Positions 29,457 to 38,473 of a DNA stretch of 38,473 nt are shown here, piece after piece. Below the pieces are notes generated by a model that did not search any database, was not told where the DNA came from, and saw only the letters and a program-made list of their open reading frames with translations. A program made the position numbers and the translations under genes. This DNA comes from Branchiostoma floridae (Eukaryota > Chordata > Leptocardii > Amphioxiformes > Branchiostomatidae). The stretch lies in NCBI RefSeq assembly GCF_000003815.2, contig NW_023365717.1, positions 1-38,473 on the forward strand, read 5' to 3'. The number at the start of each line of letters is the position of its first letter. The stretch's first letter is position 1.

Positions 29457-31564
29457 GGTTTATTTATTTAAACACACAATGCCATCTACAAGATTATAGT
29501 CCGAAGACTAAATTGCCTCGTACATTTTACAGGAGAGGCTGGCGCTTAGGACTAAACACAATGGAATGTCCTGCCTAAGTGCCTTAATCTAAATATACAT
29601 ATCACAATTTTCACTAAACTTTACAATTTAAAAATGTGGGTCTACACACCATCAAGTAAATATATATCTATGTCAATTATAAAATCGATCTCATTCTGAA
29701 TGATTAAAATGTGACACTTCAAAGACTAGTGTGAGTTTAACAGATCGATACAATAAGGCAGCGTGGTATTCCTGAAACGCGATGTTCGGCACTTAAACTG
29801 GCTGAAGTTCTCAGCATTTCGTAGGTCCCTGCCATGTACCTCAGAGCGGCGTGGTGGTAGCCAGCAGTTGAAAACCTCAGAATGAACAATAGATCTGGCA
29901 TACTTCAGGCAGAGAGCTTTACGCCTTACATGCAGAGGTTCTAATTTACAAATCAGCAGCGCTGAACTGTAGGAACTGAAAGAACGACCAAGAATGATCT
30001 TACAGGCCCTGGCTTGGACACGCTCAATCATACATGACAGTTCTACTGTAAGCCCAGGGTGCCAGACCTGGCAGGCGTATTCCAGGGTGGGGCGGACAAA
30101 CCCTATGTACACAAGTACTAAGTCCCTAGTGCTCAGACCGTGTTTCTTCAAACACCTAATCATGTAGAGACGGCGGTTAGCTTTGCCCACAATCATTACC
30201 ACATGTGCAGTCCACTTCAAGTTTGCTTGTAATATTACACCAAGGACCTTGGCCTTGTGCACAACTTCAAGTTCAGATGCACCAACAAACAGTCTGGGAA
30301 TTTCGGGTGTTTTTCGCAGGAAGCATATGAACATCACCATGCATTTAGTTGGGTTGAGCTGCATATAGTTTTTGTCAGTCCAGCTTACTAGGTTGTCAAG
30401 GTCGGTTTGTACTTTCGACGGGTGTGACGCTAGTCTGGCCTCTGCAAGAGACATATCGTCAACATATTTCCAGGCCTCTGCTGAAGTGTCATCTTGGGGG
30501 GCTGCATCATTTATGAGGGCTAGGAAGACCAGGGGACCAAGCTTTGTGCCCTGAGGTACTCCACAGGTGAGCGTTTCCCACTCTGAATGTGTTCCTTTGT
30601 ATGTGACACGTTGCTGCCGGTGCGAGAGGAAGTTGCAGACCCAAGGGAGGATGGACCGGCGGACACCAAGTTCAAGGAGTTTGTTCATTGCCGTCAGGTG
30701 ATGTACTCGGTCAAAAGCAGGCGTGAAGTCCGTAAGTACCAACGTACTAACATGTCCGGGTTTGTCAGTAGCACAGGCAAGGCTGTGAACAAGGCTAGTA
30801 AGGCAATGTGTCGTGGACCTTCCCCTAAGTGAGCCGAACTGCCGGTTGTCAATGTTAGGTAGAATGTCCTGTAAACACCATCTGGTCACAAACCCTTCAC
30901 ATATCTTAGCAAAGATGGAAGTTAATGAGATCGGCCGTAATTTGTCAAGGCGTGGTGGGTTCTCTTTCGGAACAGGAACAACGTTGGCTTTCTTCCATAT
31001 GGAGGGCACCGATCCTTCAGCAAGAGAGGTGTTGAAGATGTCAGTCATAGGCGAGCTCAACTCAAACGCAAATTCCCGCACTAGTCTGGGAGAGATGTTA
31101 TCAACGCCGGCAGCCTTTCCTACCTTCACTTTCCGAAGTTGGTGGTACATATCCCACACTGTGACCACCGGGGGAGGGCTACACGCAGGCAGGAAGGACG
31201 GCAGTTCGTCTAGCGACAGCGGTGGGACTTGCTGGGAGGCTGCTGCCAAGTACGTGTTTATGGCATTAGCCGCTTCTTTGGGATTAGTGTTGTCAACGCC
31301 CAGGATTTGGTTGCCTTGGTCACGACGTATGCCGGTCATGCCTTTAATGTTGCGGTACCATTCCTTGGGATCTGCAGCCTTGAGGTGTTCAACCTTGTCC
31401 CGGTAGTGGTTTCGTTTAGCAGTGGAGATTTCCCGTATAACCCTGTTCCGATACCGTTTCCAGGCATTTGTGTTACCCTTCTGGAAAGCCTGTTTTAGGG
31501 GATGTGTACGAATTGTATAGAATTGACGGACTGTCTTAAGCAAAAAAAGCAAGTTAGACGACCC
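29457..31564 (-). mobile_element. 5'-truncated CR1/jockey-group LINE
   Basis: The element runs on the minus strand from about 31564 to an AAATAAATAAACC tail at about 29457. It contains the reverse transcriptase frame described below, then a roughly 270-base 3' UTR. The endonuclease and ORF1 are absent, the usual result of incomplete target-primed reverse transcription. No target duplication could be paired with confidence. Confidence 0.85.
29726..31564 (-). CDS. Non-LTR reverse transcriptase, open but 5'-truncated
   Basis: RNA-directed DNA polymerase of a non-LTR retrotransposon. An unbroken 608-codon frame, counted from a TTG at 31552 and open back to a stop near 31565, has the RT blocks in order: GKAAGVDNISPRLV (145-158), RPISLTSIFAKICEGFV (206-222), motif A LTDFTPAFDR (273-282), motif B GVPQGTKLGP (331-340), catalytic motif C KYVDD (362-366), LNPTKCMVM (399-407) and KVLGVILQANLKWTAHV. 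The C-terminal part has VRPTLEYACQVWHPGL. The YVDD core is intact and no frameshift is seen, so the copy is fairly young. It cannot act alone because the endonuclease is missing. The exact clade (CR1, Rex or Crack) is not decided here. Plus-strand frames over this interval are shadows. Confidence 0.92.
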   Translation of the reverse strand, partial: GSSNLLFLLKTVRQFYTIRTHPLKQAFQKGNTNAWKRYRNRVIREISTAKRNHYRDKVEHLKAADPKEWYRNIKGMTGIRRDQGNQILGVDNTNPKEAANAINTYLAAASQQVPPLSLDELPSFLPACSPPPVVTVWDMYHQLRKVKVGKAAGVDNISPRLVREFAFELSSPMTDIFNTSLAEGSVPSIWKKANVVPVPKENPPRLDKLRPISLTSIFAKICEGFVTRWCLQDILPNIDNRQFGSLRGRSTTHCLTSLVHSLACATDKPGHVSTLVLTDFTPAFDRVHHLTAMNKLLELGVRRSILPWVCNFLSHRQQRVTYKGTHSEWETLTCGVPQGTKLGPLVFLALINDAAPQDDTSAEAWKYVDDMSLAEARLASHPSKVQTDLDNLVSWTDKNYMQLNPTKCMVMFICFLRKTPEIPRLFVGASELEVVHKAKVLGVILQANLKWTAHVVMIVGKANRRLYMIRCLKKHGLSTRDLVLVYIGFVRPTLEYACQVWHPGLTVELSCMIERVQARACKIILGRSFSSYSSALLICKLEPLHVRRKALCLKYARSIVHSEVFNCWLPPRRSEVHGRDLRNAENFSQFKCRTSRFRNTTLPYCIDLLNSH

Positions 31565-33167
31565 TTATAATTGACCGTATTGCCAGCTTTTCATTCCAAA
31601 ATGAAATGTAACAATTTCAGTGTGCATTCTATTCTTTTCAGTAAAAGGTAGGTAGACTGTCATTTTCCGTTTTATTATGCATTCTCAACTGCGTTCCTCG
31701 CAAAAATAGAAATATTATTAAAAAAAACAACATTCCAGTGGCATCAAAAGATCAACTCTGCCCTTTAACTCCCCCACCAACCTCCATTCCTCCTTCCACA
31801 CCAACATACACATCGTACCTATCAACCCTCCTACAAAGACTAATGATAAGATGCTGGGCCCCCTAGTAAGTCATTTGCATGAAATTTATACAAGCTCTTA
31901 ATATTTTATGGAGGTATTAGGTCGGCGAACTCCAGTTGACTTCATCAAATGAAATATTCATGACCACAGACATCAATATACATAACAAACCTGGCTTATT
32001 TGGCGAAAGTTTGTGTTCGTAAAGCCATTTACCCTGCATGGATACATGTGTTCGGCGTGTCCGACAGGAGATTGACTGCAACGAGACTTATGTGGGTAGG
32101 TGTTAAAATCGTCATGAATTTAATATGGAAGAATTTACAGCAGGTAACATGCACTGTGATTTAATTATGGAATGTTTATGGAGGATACATTTTCACTAGC
32201 GTTTGTGTGTCCATGTGTCCGTCTGTCTGTCTGTCTGTCTCTCAGCAAGATCAGTCAAGAACGACTGGAAGAACTGGTTCCATACTTGGTGTGCTACTAG
32301 GGTGTGACGTAAACTGGAAATGATAAGATTTTGTGCCCTCTATGTATAATGGCTTCCATTAATATAATTTTTATTGCGAACTCATGCCCGAAGGCTAACT
32401 GCTAAAATACATGAATGAAAGTACAATGATGATAATGATACAATAACAAAGTGGACATTAAATTAAATAGAGGCAATCAACTAGTGATACTTCTAACCTA
32501 AAATGGATGCTATTTTGTTTGATTTCTTTTCTGTATGCAATGGAGGATAAAATTCCGACATTTTAGAAGACATATACATTGTGTAGTGCTAACAGGAAGA
32601 CAGTCTTCTGATTTTTATATCTCTCGTTTTGAACAAGTTATGGTCAAGAGAATGTTAGGTAGGTATTCTGGTTGGGAAGAAGTGACGTTAGCTTGGGCCC
32701 CTAGCAACTAGGCTCGGAATGACAGGGACATTTTTGTACTAAGAAATTCCCAATATATAAGAGAAAACTCAAGATAGGAATGTCGGATTTTTACGATTTT
32801 TTTTGTATCTGAGTAGCTTTGACACAAGATGTCACACTTATCATGCAAACAAGAGGTCATCTGAATGATTATGAGAATATTCTATGATATAATTTTTTCC
32901 ATATATCTCTTGACACGGGCATGATACTGTCTTGACATTTAGGTGTCAGGTAACTTTTATCGTCAGCACAATGTGGAGTAAGTTTTAGACACCTAACATT
33001 GAATTTTGGCATTGTAGGGGCATTTTTGTCAAAACATTCCAAAGTGGATAACTGAAAAAAAAAGAACCAGCGATTTTAGTTACTTTATACATGAAAGTAG
33101 CTTAGACAAATATGTTTATAATTATAAAAGTACCTAATGAGGAGATGGTATAATTCCATCGCTTTAA
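31565..33167. other. Intergenic, short (GTCT)n repeat only
   Basis: AT-rich with a short GTCTGTCT tract at about 32219-32242. No gene or mobile element is supported. Confidence 0.45.
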
Positions 33168-34122
33168 CCCTATTCAGACGCGGGAGGTGTGTGTGTGGGG
33201 GGGGGGCGGGGGGTGGGTTGAGGCCTGCGCTAACTTTGATGTCCTATAGCGCCGAAACGGCTTACGCTAGAGCCACCAAATTTGGTGAGTTTTCCTAAAA
33301 TGCTGTTGGCAACAATTCCATGAAGTTTGACAAACTTTTCATTTTTTCTTGTTGCCATGGCAGCCGTTTGTTGACAGGCAGTTTTGCAAAAATCACTATT
33401 TTTGGTTCTAACAATGTATTTTTCACATTTATTTGCTATATTACTGCGAGTTTTGTTACATAAATAAAATCTTATATTATTAAGCATATCTTTCATAGAT
33501 ATATATGCATGAATTATGCTAATTTGATGACGTCATCAGCCCAAAATCCAAGATGGCGGACCGTATGGCCAGATCAAGAATAAGAAGCTAATTATCCCTT
33601 AAAATTTGTAACTACCTGGTATTTTTTCATCAAAAACCATCTAAATGAATGAATTTAGTCTATTTCCATTGCCCTTTGTGATTATTTGTTGCAAAAAAAG
33701 GATTTTTAAAAAATCATGTTGGTGGATATAATATGGCTGAGCCCAACTCGTATCTTAGATGTGCATGACGTCATTTTATGACGTCATATTGACGTCACTG
33801 ATGTTGCTTTTGGCAAGAAAAGGCGTAACAAACATTATCATTCTGTTATCTGCACTTGTTACATTTTTGTAGCATAACTTGAAGTTTTCTGAGAATACCA
33901 TTTTTTCATGGGTTTGGCCAATATAATCAAATTGATGACGTCGTAATTACGTCATCTTACGTCAACGTAACGTCAAACACTTGCCAGATATTGTGTCGAC
34001 ATCATGTTTTGAAAATTTCGTGGCCCTACGGCCCGTCGTTTTAGAGTTATAGGACTTAGAAGTGGAGGGCCCCCCCCCCCTCCCCGGTCCAGGGATGACC
34101 AAACAAGCCCGGTCTGAACCCC
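33168..34122. mobile_element. CRE-rich MITE, full-length copy 2
   Basis: The ends CCCTATTCAGACGCGGG and CCCGGTCTGAACCCC are imperfect inverted repeats, followed inward by a G run (left) and a C run (right). The interior aligns with 9923-10761 and with 19127-19580. It holds many TGACGTCA-type palindromes (about 33527, 33767, 33780, 33791, 33935). It also has GATGGCGGACCGT and a TTGCCATGGCA block. There is no transposase frame. Confidence 0.8.
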
Positions 34123-34126
34123 AAAA

Positions 34127-34252
34127 GAACACTAATATTGTTACATGATTCCAGGTCAAAACGGAGCTTACCCAATAAGCCTCGGGCCCATGTAGAAGAA
34201 TTCTTACACAGGAGCCCCTATGCATTACGAATTGGTTATTAGAATCGCGTCA
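34127..34252 (+). repeat. Copy of the 11092 dispersed repeat
   Basis: GATTCCAGGTCAAAACGGAG near 34150, CTCGGGCCCATGTAGAAGAA and GAATTGGTTATTAGAATCGC correspond to 11246-11346. It starts directly after the MITE end. Confidence 0.75.
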
Positions 34253-34698
34253 GTAGCAAACATTATTATTCTGTTCTCTGCACTTGTTGTCATACTTTTG
34301 TCATATGTCATCACCATGCATACCATGCAGATATAATATTCCAATTCATTTGCATAAAATGTACAAAATCTTTAAATGGTACATGGAGTTATGAAGTCGT
34401 TGAACACTTGTCGTGAAATTTTGACATACAGATATGCTGAAAAGAATTCCAAAACTTTATAGCATTGAATAATGCTATATGGTATATAACTATGAATACA
34501 AATTATGTATCAGTATTAAAACTTCTGTTCGTGTATTTGGTTCCACAGTACCCGTGGCATATACGAAGTCAATGTAAATATGTCTCTGAATCTGACGAAA
34601 ATTTTTGTTTTCTGGTATTGTTGGATTTGAGTCCGACCTTTAAAATCAAGATATGTTGCAGACAAAATATGGTGTCCGCCAAAAAATACTTATTTTAG

Positions 34699-34819
34699 GA
34701 TTTCCTCGTTATGAGGTTGCGAATAACAATATCCGATTTGTTACGAATCCCTTGTCGGATCCACTTGTATTCGCCAAAAGTACAGAGGTGTCCACCAGGA
34801 TTCAAGCGTTTCGTGCAGT
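34699..34819 (+). CDS. Possible exon, unassigned
   Basis: A TATTTTAG acceptor ends at 34698 and a GTAAGT donor starts at 34820. Between them one frame reads FPRYEVANNNIRFVTNPLSD then PLVFAKSTEVSTRIQAFRA with no stop, entering in phase 1. A second frame is also open. Base composition is higher in GC than the flanks. I do not recognise the peptide. It could belong to an unannotated gene or be chance. Confidence 0.3.
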
Positions 34820-34949
34820 GTAAGTTGAACTAAAGCTACATGCAGGAGCTTGCAAGCGACAACAAACAAAGTAGAGATAGAAATCAGTTTCCACGTCGAC
34901 ACATCCCTAAACCCACATAATAGAGAGTGGTCGGAAATTTTCAGTCTGC

Positions 34950-35040
34950 ATTAAATCAACCACGATCCAGCCACACATTCAAGTATTCCAGCCAAATCAA
35001 CCAAGATCCAGCCACATTCGAGTATTCCGGCCAAGTTTTC
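34950..35040 (+). repeat. Short tandem duplication, about 43-bp unit
   Basis: AAATCAACCACGATCCAGCC is repeated as AAATCAACCAAGATCCAGCC, each followed by CACATTC-AGTATTCC-GCCAA. Two units. Confidence 0.85.
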
Positions 35041-35269
35041 ATTGCGAATGTTTATTCCGTAAGTACTGTTTCTTACTATTTGCAGTGTCATGTCGAAATC
35101 TTTATGTTACATAACATCAAAGAAAGGACTATATACGTTATATAAAATCATATCCTCCCAACCAGTTGCAAAAGACGCATGAGAATATCTAAAAAGAAAT
35201 ACACAAACACAGCTCAACGTAAATGTCTGCCCGATCAATTTAAACTTTTGAAAATAGCCTTGGCGTGAA

Positions 35270-35884
35270 TTATGAAATGTAGATGATTTCCTTATCTGCT
35301 AAATACGTCTCTAGTATATCGCTCTTTGTGTGCAAAGTGTTGCTTCCAAGCTGCCAAAAATTGGGCAGGTCATCAAGTTGTAGGTAAGGTACAGTAGGTG
35401 GTAAGATGTTTGTTCCCCTTGTGAAGTGCATAACCTTCAAACAGTACAGTATCAGAGATCGGTAATGAGTGCGAGTTTCGTCAAAATGCCTGTCAACGAG
35501 ACATATTTTTGTTGACAAAATGTTAGAATAACTCAAGGTATGAAAGCTGTCCCGGGCGAGCCCCCGTGTGAATAGGGCATATGTTGCAAAAATTAACACT
35601 ATTTGCTTGACATATGCATTCTTAAGTAGATGAGAAATGACAATCAGGCAGAGCTTATGTGTAACTTCTGGCATTTGATTCCAATACAAAATATTTGCTT
35701 TCAGTATGAAAAAAATATAATCTAATGCATATGCAAATATGATGACGTGCCAGATATAGCAGAGGCCAGGCTTCTTACAGTTTTTCATACAGTATATGAT
35801 AATGATCTCTTCCTGTGACACCATGTGCACAACATAATATGAACCGGTCCAAACACAGAGCCACAACATATATGTTTTAAACAT
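35270..35884 (-). CDS. 204-codon open frame, unassigned
   Basis: The frame begins with a true ATG and reads MFKTYMLWLCVWTGSYYVVH with further hydrophobic stretches (YIWHVIIFAYALDYIFFIL; VKQIVLIFATYALF), then a hydrophilic half ending KEIIYIS. It is long for DNA this AT-rich but matches no family I recognise and lacks supporting neighbours. Hydrophobic content is expected from AT-rich codons. It could be a chance frame, a single-exon gene, or an old mobile-element piece. Confidence 0.2.
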   Translation of the reverse strand: MFKTYMLWLCVWTGSYYVVHMVSQEEIIIIYCMKNCKKPGLCYIWHVIIFAYALDYIFFILKANILYWNQMPEVTHKLCLIVISHLLKNAYVKQIVLIFATYALFTRGLARDSFHTLSYSNILSTKICLVDRHFDETRTHYRSLILYCLKVMHFTRGTNILPPTVPYLQLDDLPNFWQLGSNTLHTKSDILETYLADKEIIYIS

Positions 35885-36137
35885 AATTTAAAAACGTATC
35901 AAATCGGGTATAAGAACAATAAAAGGCATCCATTAGACCTTGTAATCCGATGGCTTTACAAAGTAACCTATTATTCTTAATTTTGCAGGTTATCCAGTGG
36001 GACAACTGTTTGCAAGTTGCAGGTTGTCTAAATAGTTTGTGACGTCAAAAACCTCCCTGAAACTGATTTTTTGATACAATAGAAGGTGTTACGAGATCCA
36101 TTGACGTACAAAAAAATTATATTTATACATTAAAACG

Positions 36138-36366
36138 ATGGACCTGTCTGCAAAGCCAGTATTTCTGTCCTTGCTTATTTTGGGGTCGGTAATCTACATT
36201 TTTCTTGCATATGATATAATGTTTAATTGGAAATCATTTAAACTGTGGCATCACAGTGCTTCAGAACATGCATTCGCAAACCTAAAGGGGACGAGAAAGC
36301 AAAAAGGACACATCTTATCAATGAACACATCTGTTGATGAGGCTGTTTCACCGGTTTGGGAAAAAG
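36138..36366 (+). CDS. First coding exon of a type II membrane protein
   Basis: An ATG in a strong Kozak context (A at -3, G at +4) opens 76 codons ending at a GTAAAT donor (36367), phase 1. The peptide starts MDLSAKPVFLSLLILGSVIY, a six-residue basic-ended tail followed by one hydrophobic segment (residues 7-25), and then a polar, lysine-rich stem with an N-T-S sequon at N63. This is the plan of a Golgi glycosyltransferase or sulfotransferase signal-anchor. The rest of the gene is not seen in the remaining 2.1 kb and probably lies downstream. Being next to a CHST15-like gene, it could be a second carbohydrate-modifying enzyme; that is inference. Confidence 0.55.
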
Positions 36367-37564
36367 GTAAATATATTATTTTGCTTTCGTGGGAGAGGTT
36401 AACATGTCTTCGATGTAAACGTTATAACTCTAGTAGAAGATGTGGCCTGGATGAATCCATATAATATCTAATATGTCGGCAAAACTAAACAGTTATCCAG
36501 CGGGCTTTAGCATATGCCAAAAAGGTCTGTGTGTCTGAATATTTTGGTTGGCAAAACCGTTGCGATTATACAGAACATGTTCCATTATGTTGACAATTTT
36601 GAAACTTTTTTTTTCTAAGAGACTAGCAAAACAACAGAAGCATAGATGTGCACGGTGTCCGGGAGGCAGGGATGTATAAAATTAGACATGGATCATACAG
36701 ATTGGGAATAAACGTACTAAGATTATGAGGAACATCTATTTAGAATTCACGTTTTCCGTAATGAGACGTTTATTAGCGTGAAACATGTCTAAAGCAGTGA
36801 GACGAGATAAGACAAGCAATTTAGAAAATTCCTTCTCATTCAGGTATAAGGTCTCCAAACCGTTTTTTTTTTCAGTACGGCAGCATTTTAAGAAGTGTTA
36901 TAAAAGAAGTGACTAATAGTCATAATTTTTACTTTGCAATTACCTTAAGAACTTGATGCAATTGTCAAAGACGTCATATTCATGACAGGATATATATGTA
37001 TATAATCAATGACAATTTATAAATCTACTACGTTTTAGACAGAAATGGCTTTTAACATGTGATACAAGTACCTGAGACAGCTAACATGGACTAATCACGC
37101 AAATGAATGTCTCATTTGGTACATAAAATCCAACATAATATACTGTTTGTGCACTCGGATATGTAGTATTTGGACCGGTTTATACGTAGTCAAGAGCAAT
37201 TATCATAATAAAATTTAACATTACTCTAGAATACAATAATATAATAAGATGTAAACGAAGATGCAGAACTCACTGCTGTCAGCCTTACTGTTCGTGTATA
37301 GATTTATATAAGCTTTCAGAATTGTATAGCCAACAGCGTAAATTGAAAAGACTTTACTTTTTTTACATAAACCATTGTTTTTCAAAGCGTTAATGATGAA
37401 ATATTTCTTACATGTAACTTGACATTTTCTATCATTAAACTTGGAAAACGACAGCAGCGGAGATAGAACAATCAAGCAGACTCAACACATTGAAGGCATA
37501 CTGTGAAGGAAAATCGAATTCAACGGTACGGCACAAGTATTGAAATATTGTATTCGTTATAATA
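36367..37564. other. Probable intron, nothing assigned
   Basis: AT-rich sequence after the putative first exon. No further exon could be recognised. Confidence 0.4.
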
Positions 37565-37775
37565 TACTGTAAATGCAGAAATGTTCGAGGTGGATTAATT
37601 TTCGCGGTTTTCGCGGCGACCACTTCACCGCGAACTTAAAACCACCGCGAACATTTTTCCATTATGGTATAAGAGTGCAGTCTATGTTGTTACCGCGAAC
37701 TTAAATCCACCGCGAAAAGTCCCTTTCCTGCTACCGCGAAATTAAATCCCCGCGAACTTAAATGCATTTACAGTA
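37565..37775. mobile_element. Small palindromic MITE, Tc1/mariner-like
   Basis: The termini TACTGTAAATGCA (37565-37577) and TGCATTTACAGTA (37763-37775) are perfect inverted repeats. The outermost TA on each side fits a TA target site. The interior repeats CCGCGAACTTAAA in several orientations, so the whole 211 bp can fold back. It has no coding capacity. Confidence 0.82.
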
Positions 37776-38473
37776 TTTGCTTTGTTTCCTACTTTTGCAA
37801 TCTTTAAGTTAATTCATCTTCGTTGTACTGGTGCCGAAGGACCTAAAATTTAGCAAAAGGTATGAGCTTATACCCTTACAGTTGCTTTTCCTTTTTTCCA
37901 AAATATTCATGATAATTTTATTTTTAAGTTCGGGGGCCATTTCTGACCTATACTTTGGCCTTCAGTACCCTAGTAATACAATTAAATGGCCTGAAATTCT
38001 TTGTATATATGCTTGGGATATTACATAAAATGGTCCAAGTAATTTTTTGGCATAAACCACTTTAAAAATGTTTCAGAATTTTTCTGAATAAAAAATTGCC
38101 TTTCTTTCGGCGTTCTGCTGTGATCTTTACGGAGAGTGATATTGGTAGATATTTATTATTGGCACAAATGCCAACTACACAGAGGGGCGCCACCGCATGG
38201 CCTTGTGATGATAAACATGTTACATATGTTATATAATGGCCTTGAAAGACTTTTACATTAAATGAAGTGACCCAAATGAACGGACACGAACGCTATCCAT
38301 ATATCGATCGATTATGTTTTGCATGAATGTGTAATGATATATCCCTATATGTTTATTCAACAATTTCCATTTTTTTGTGACGCGTGGTATTTCACTGCCA
38401 GTTGATGGCTTGCAAAACTACTGATCTAACATGCATTGGCATAATACCGGCATACAACAATAGTTATTTTTGA
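37776..38473. other. Nothing assigned
   Basis: AT-rich sequence to the window end. A 65-codon frame (37831-38028) has no recognisable motif. Confidence 0.45.

Noticed and set aside
30183-31498. Several plus-strand frames, the longest 197 codons
   Set aside because: They are antisense shadows of the minus-strand reverse transcriptase, which carries all the motifs.

Overview
The window looks like nuclear DNA of an invertebrate deuterostome, most likely a lancelet (Branchiostoma-like). It is AT-rich, has short coding exons with GT-AG introns, and is dense with LINEs, a tRNA-derived SINE, miniature inverted-repeat elements and simple repeats. The organism is an inference from gene structure and repeat content; no marker in the window proves it.

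The one clearly recognisable host gene lies on the + strand between 7845 and 25897. It is a carbohydrate sulfotransferase closely resembling CHST15 (GalNAc4S-6ST), the Golgi enzyme that uses PAPS to 6-O-sulfate 4-sulfated GalNAc in chondroitin sulfate. I rebuilt eight exons by joining splice sites with matching phases: 7845-8081, 8711-8847, 15518-15657, 15879-15992, 17008-17161, 20992-21154, 25352-25499 and 25701-25897. Together they give 429 residues: a signal-anchor, the 5'-PSB loop, the 3'-PB motif and the C-terminus. The exon or exons carrying the start codon and cytoplasmic tail were not found.

Layout. 1-4980: no gene recognised; a 952-bp tandem duplication at about 1188-3060. 5030-5995: broken CR1-type LINE 3' end. 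6037-7240: a long piggyBac-like MITE copy cut off by a LINE endonuclease fragment. 7845-25897: the sulfotransferase gene. Its introns hold a 1,053-bp MITE, CRE-rich MITEs, a tandem duplication with a SINE in one unit, microsatellites and a complete 2.2-kb non-autonomous LTR retrotransposon. 27548-28050: a complete piggyBac-like MITE with TTAA target sites. 29457-31564 (minus): a 5'-truncated CR1/jockey-group LINE with an open 608-codon reverse transcriptase frame. 33168-34122: a full CRE-rich MITE. 34699-36366: a possible exon and a convincing first exon of another type II membrane protein, whose remainder probably lies beyond the window. 37565-37775: a small Tc1/mariner-like MITE.

Nothing here forms a multi-gene pathway or operon. 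The most notable items are the sulfotransferase gene with transposons pressed against its splice sites, the intact non-autonomous LTR element, and the unassigned type II membrane protein exon near the right end.
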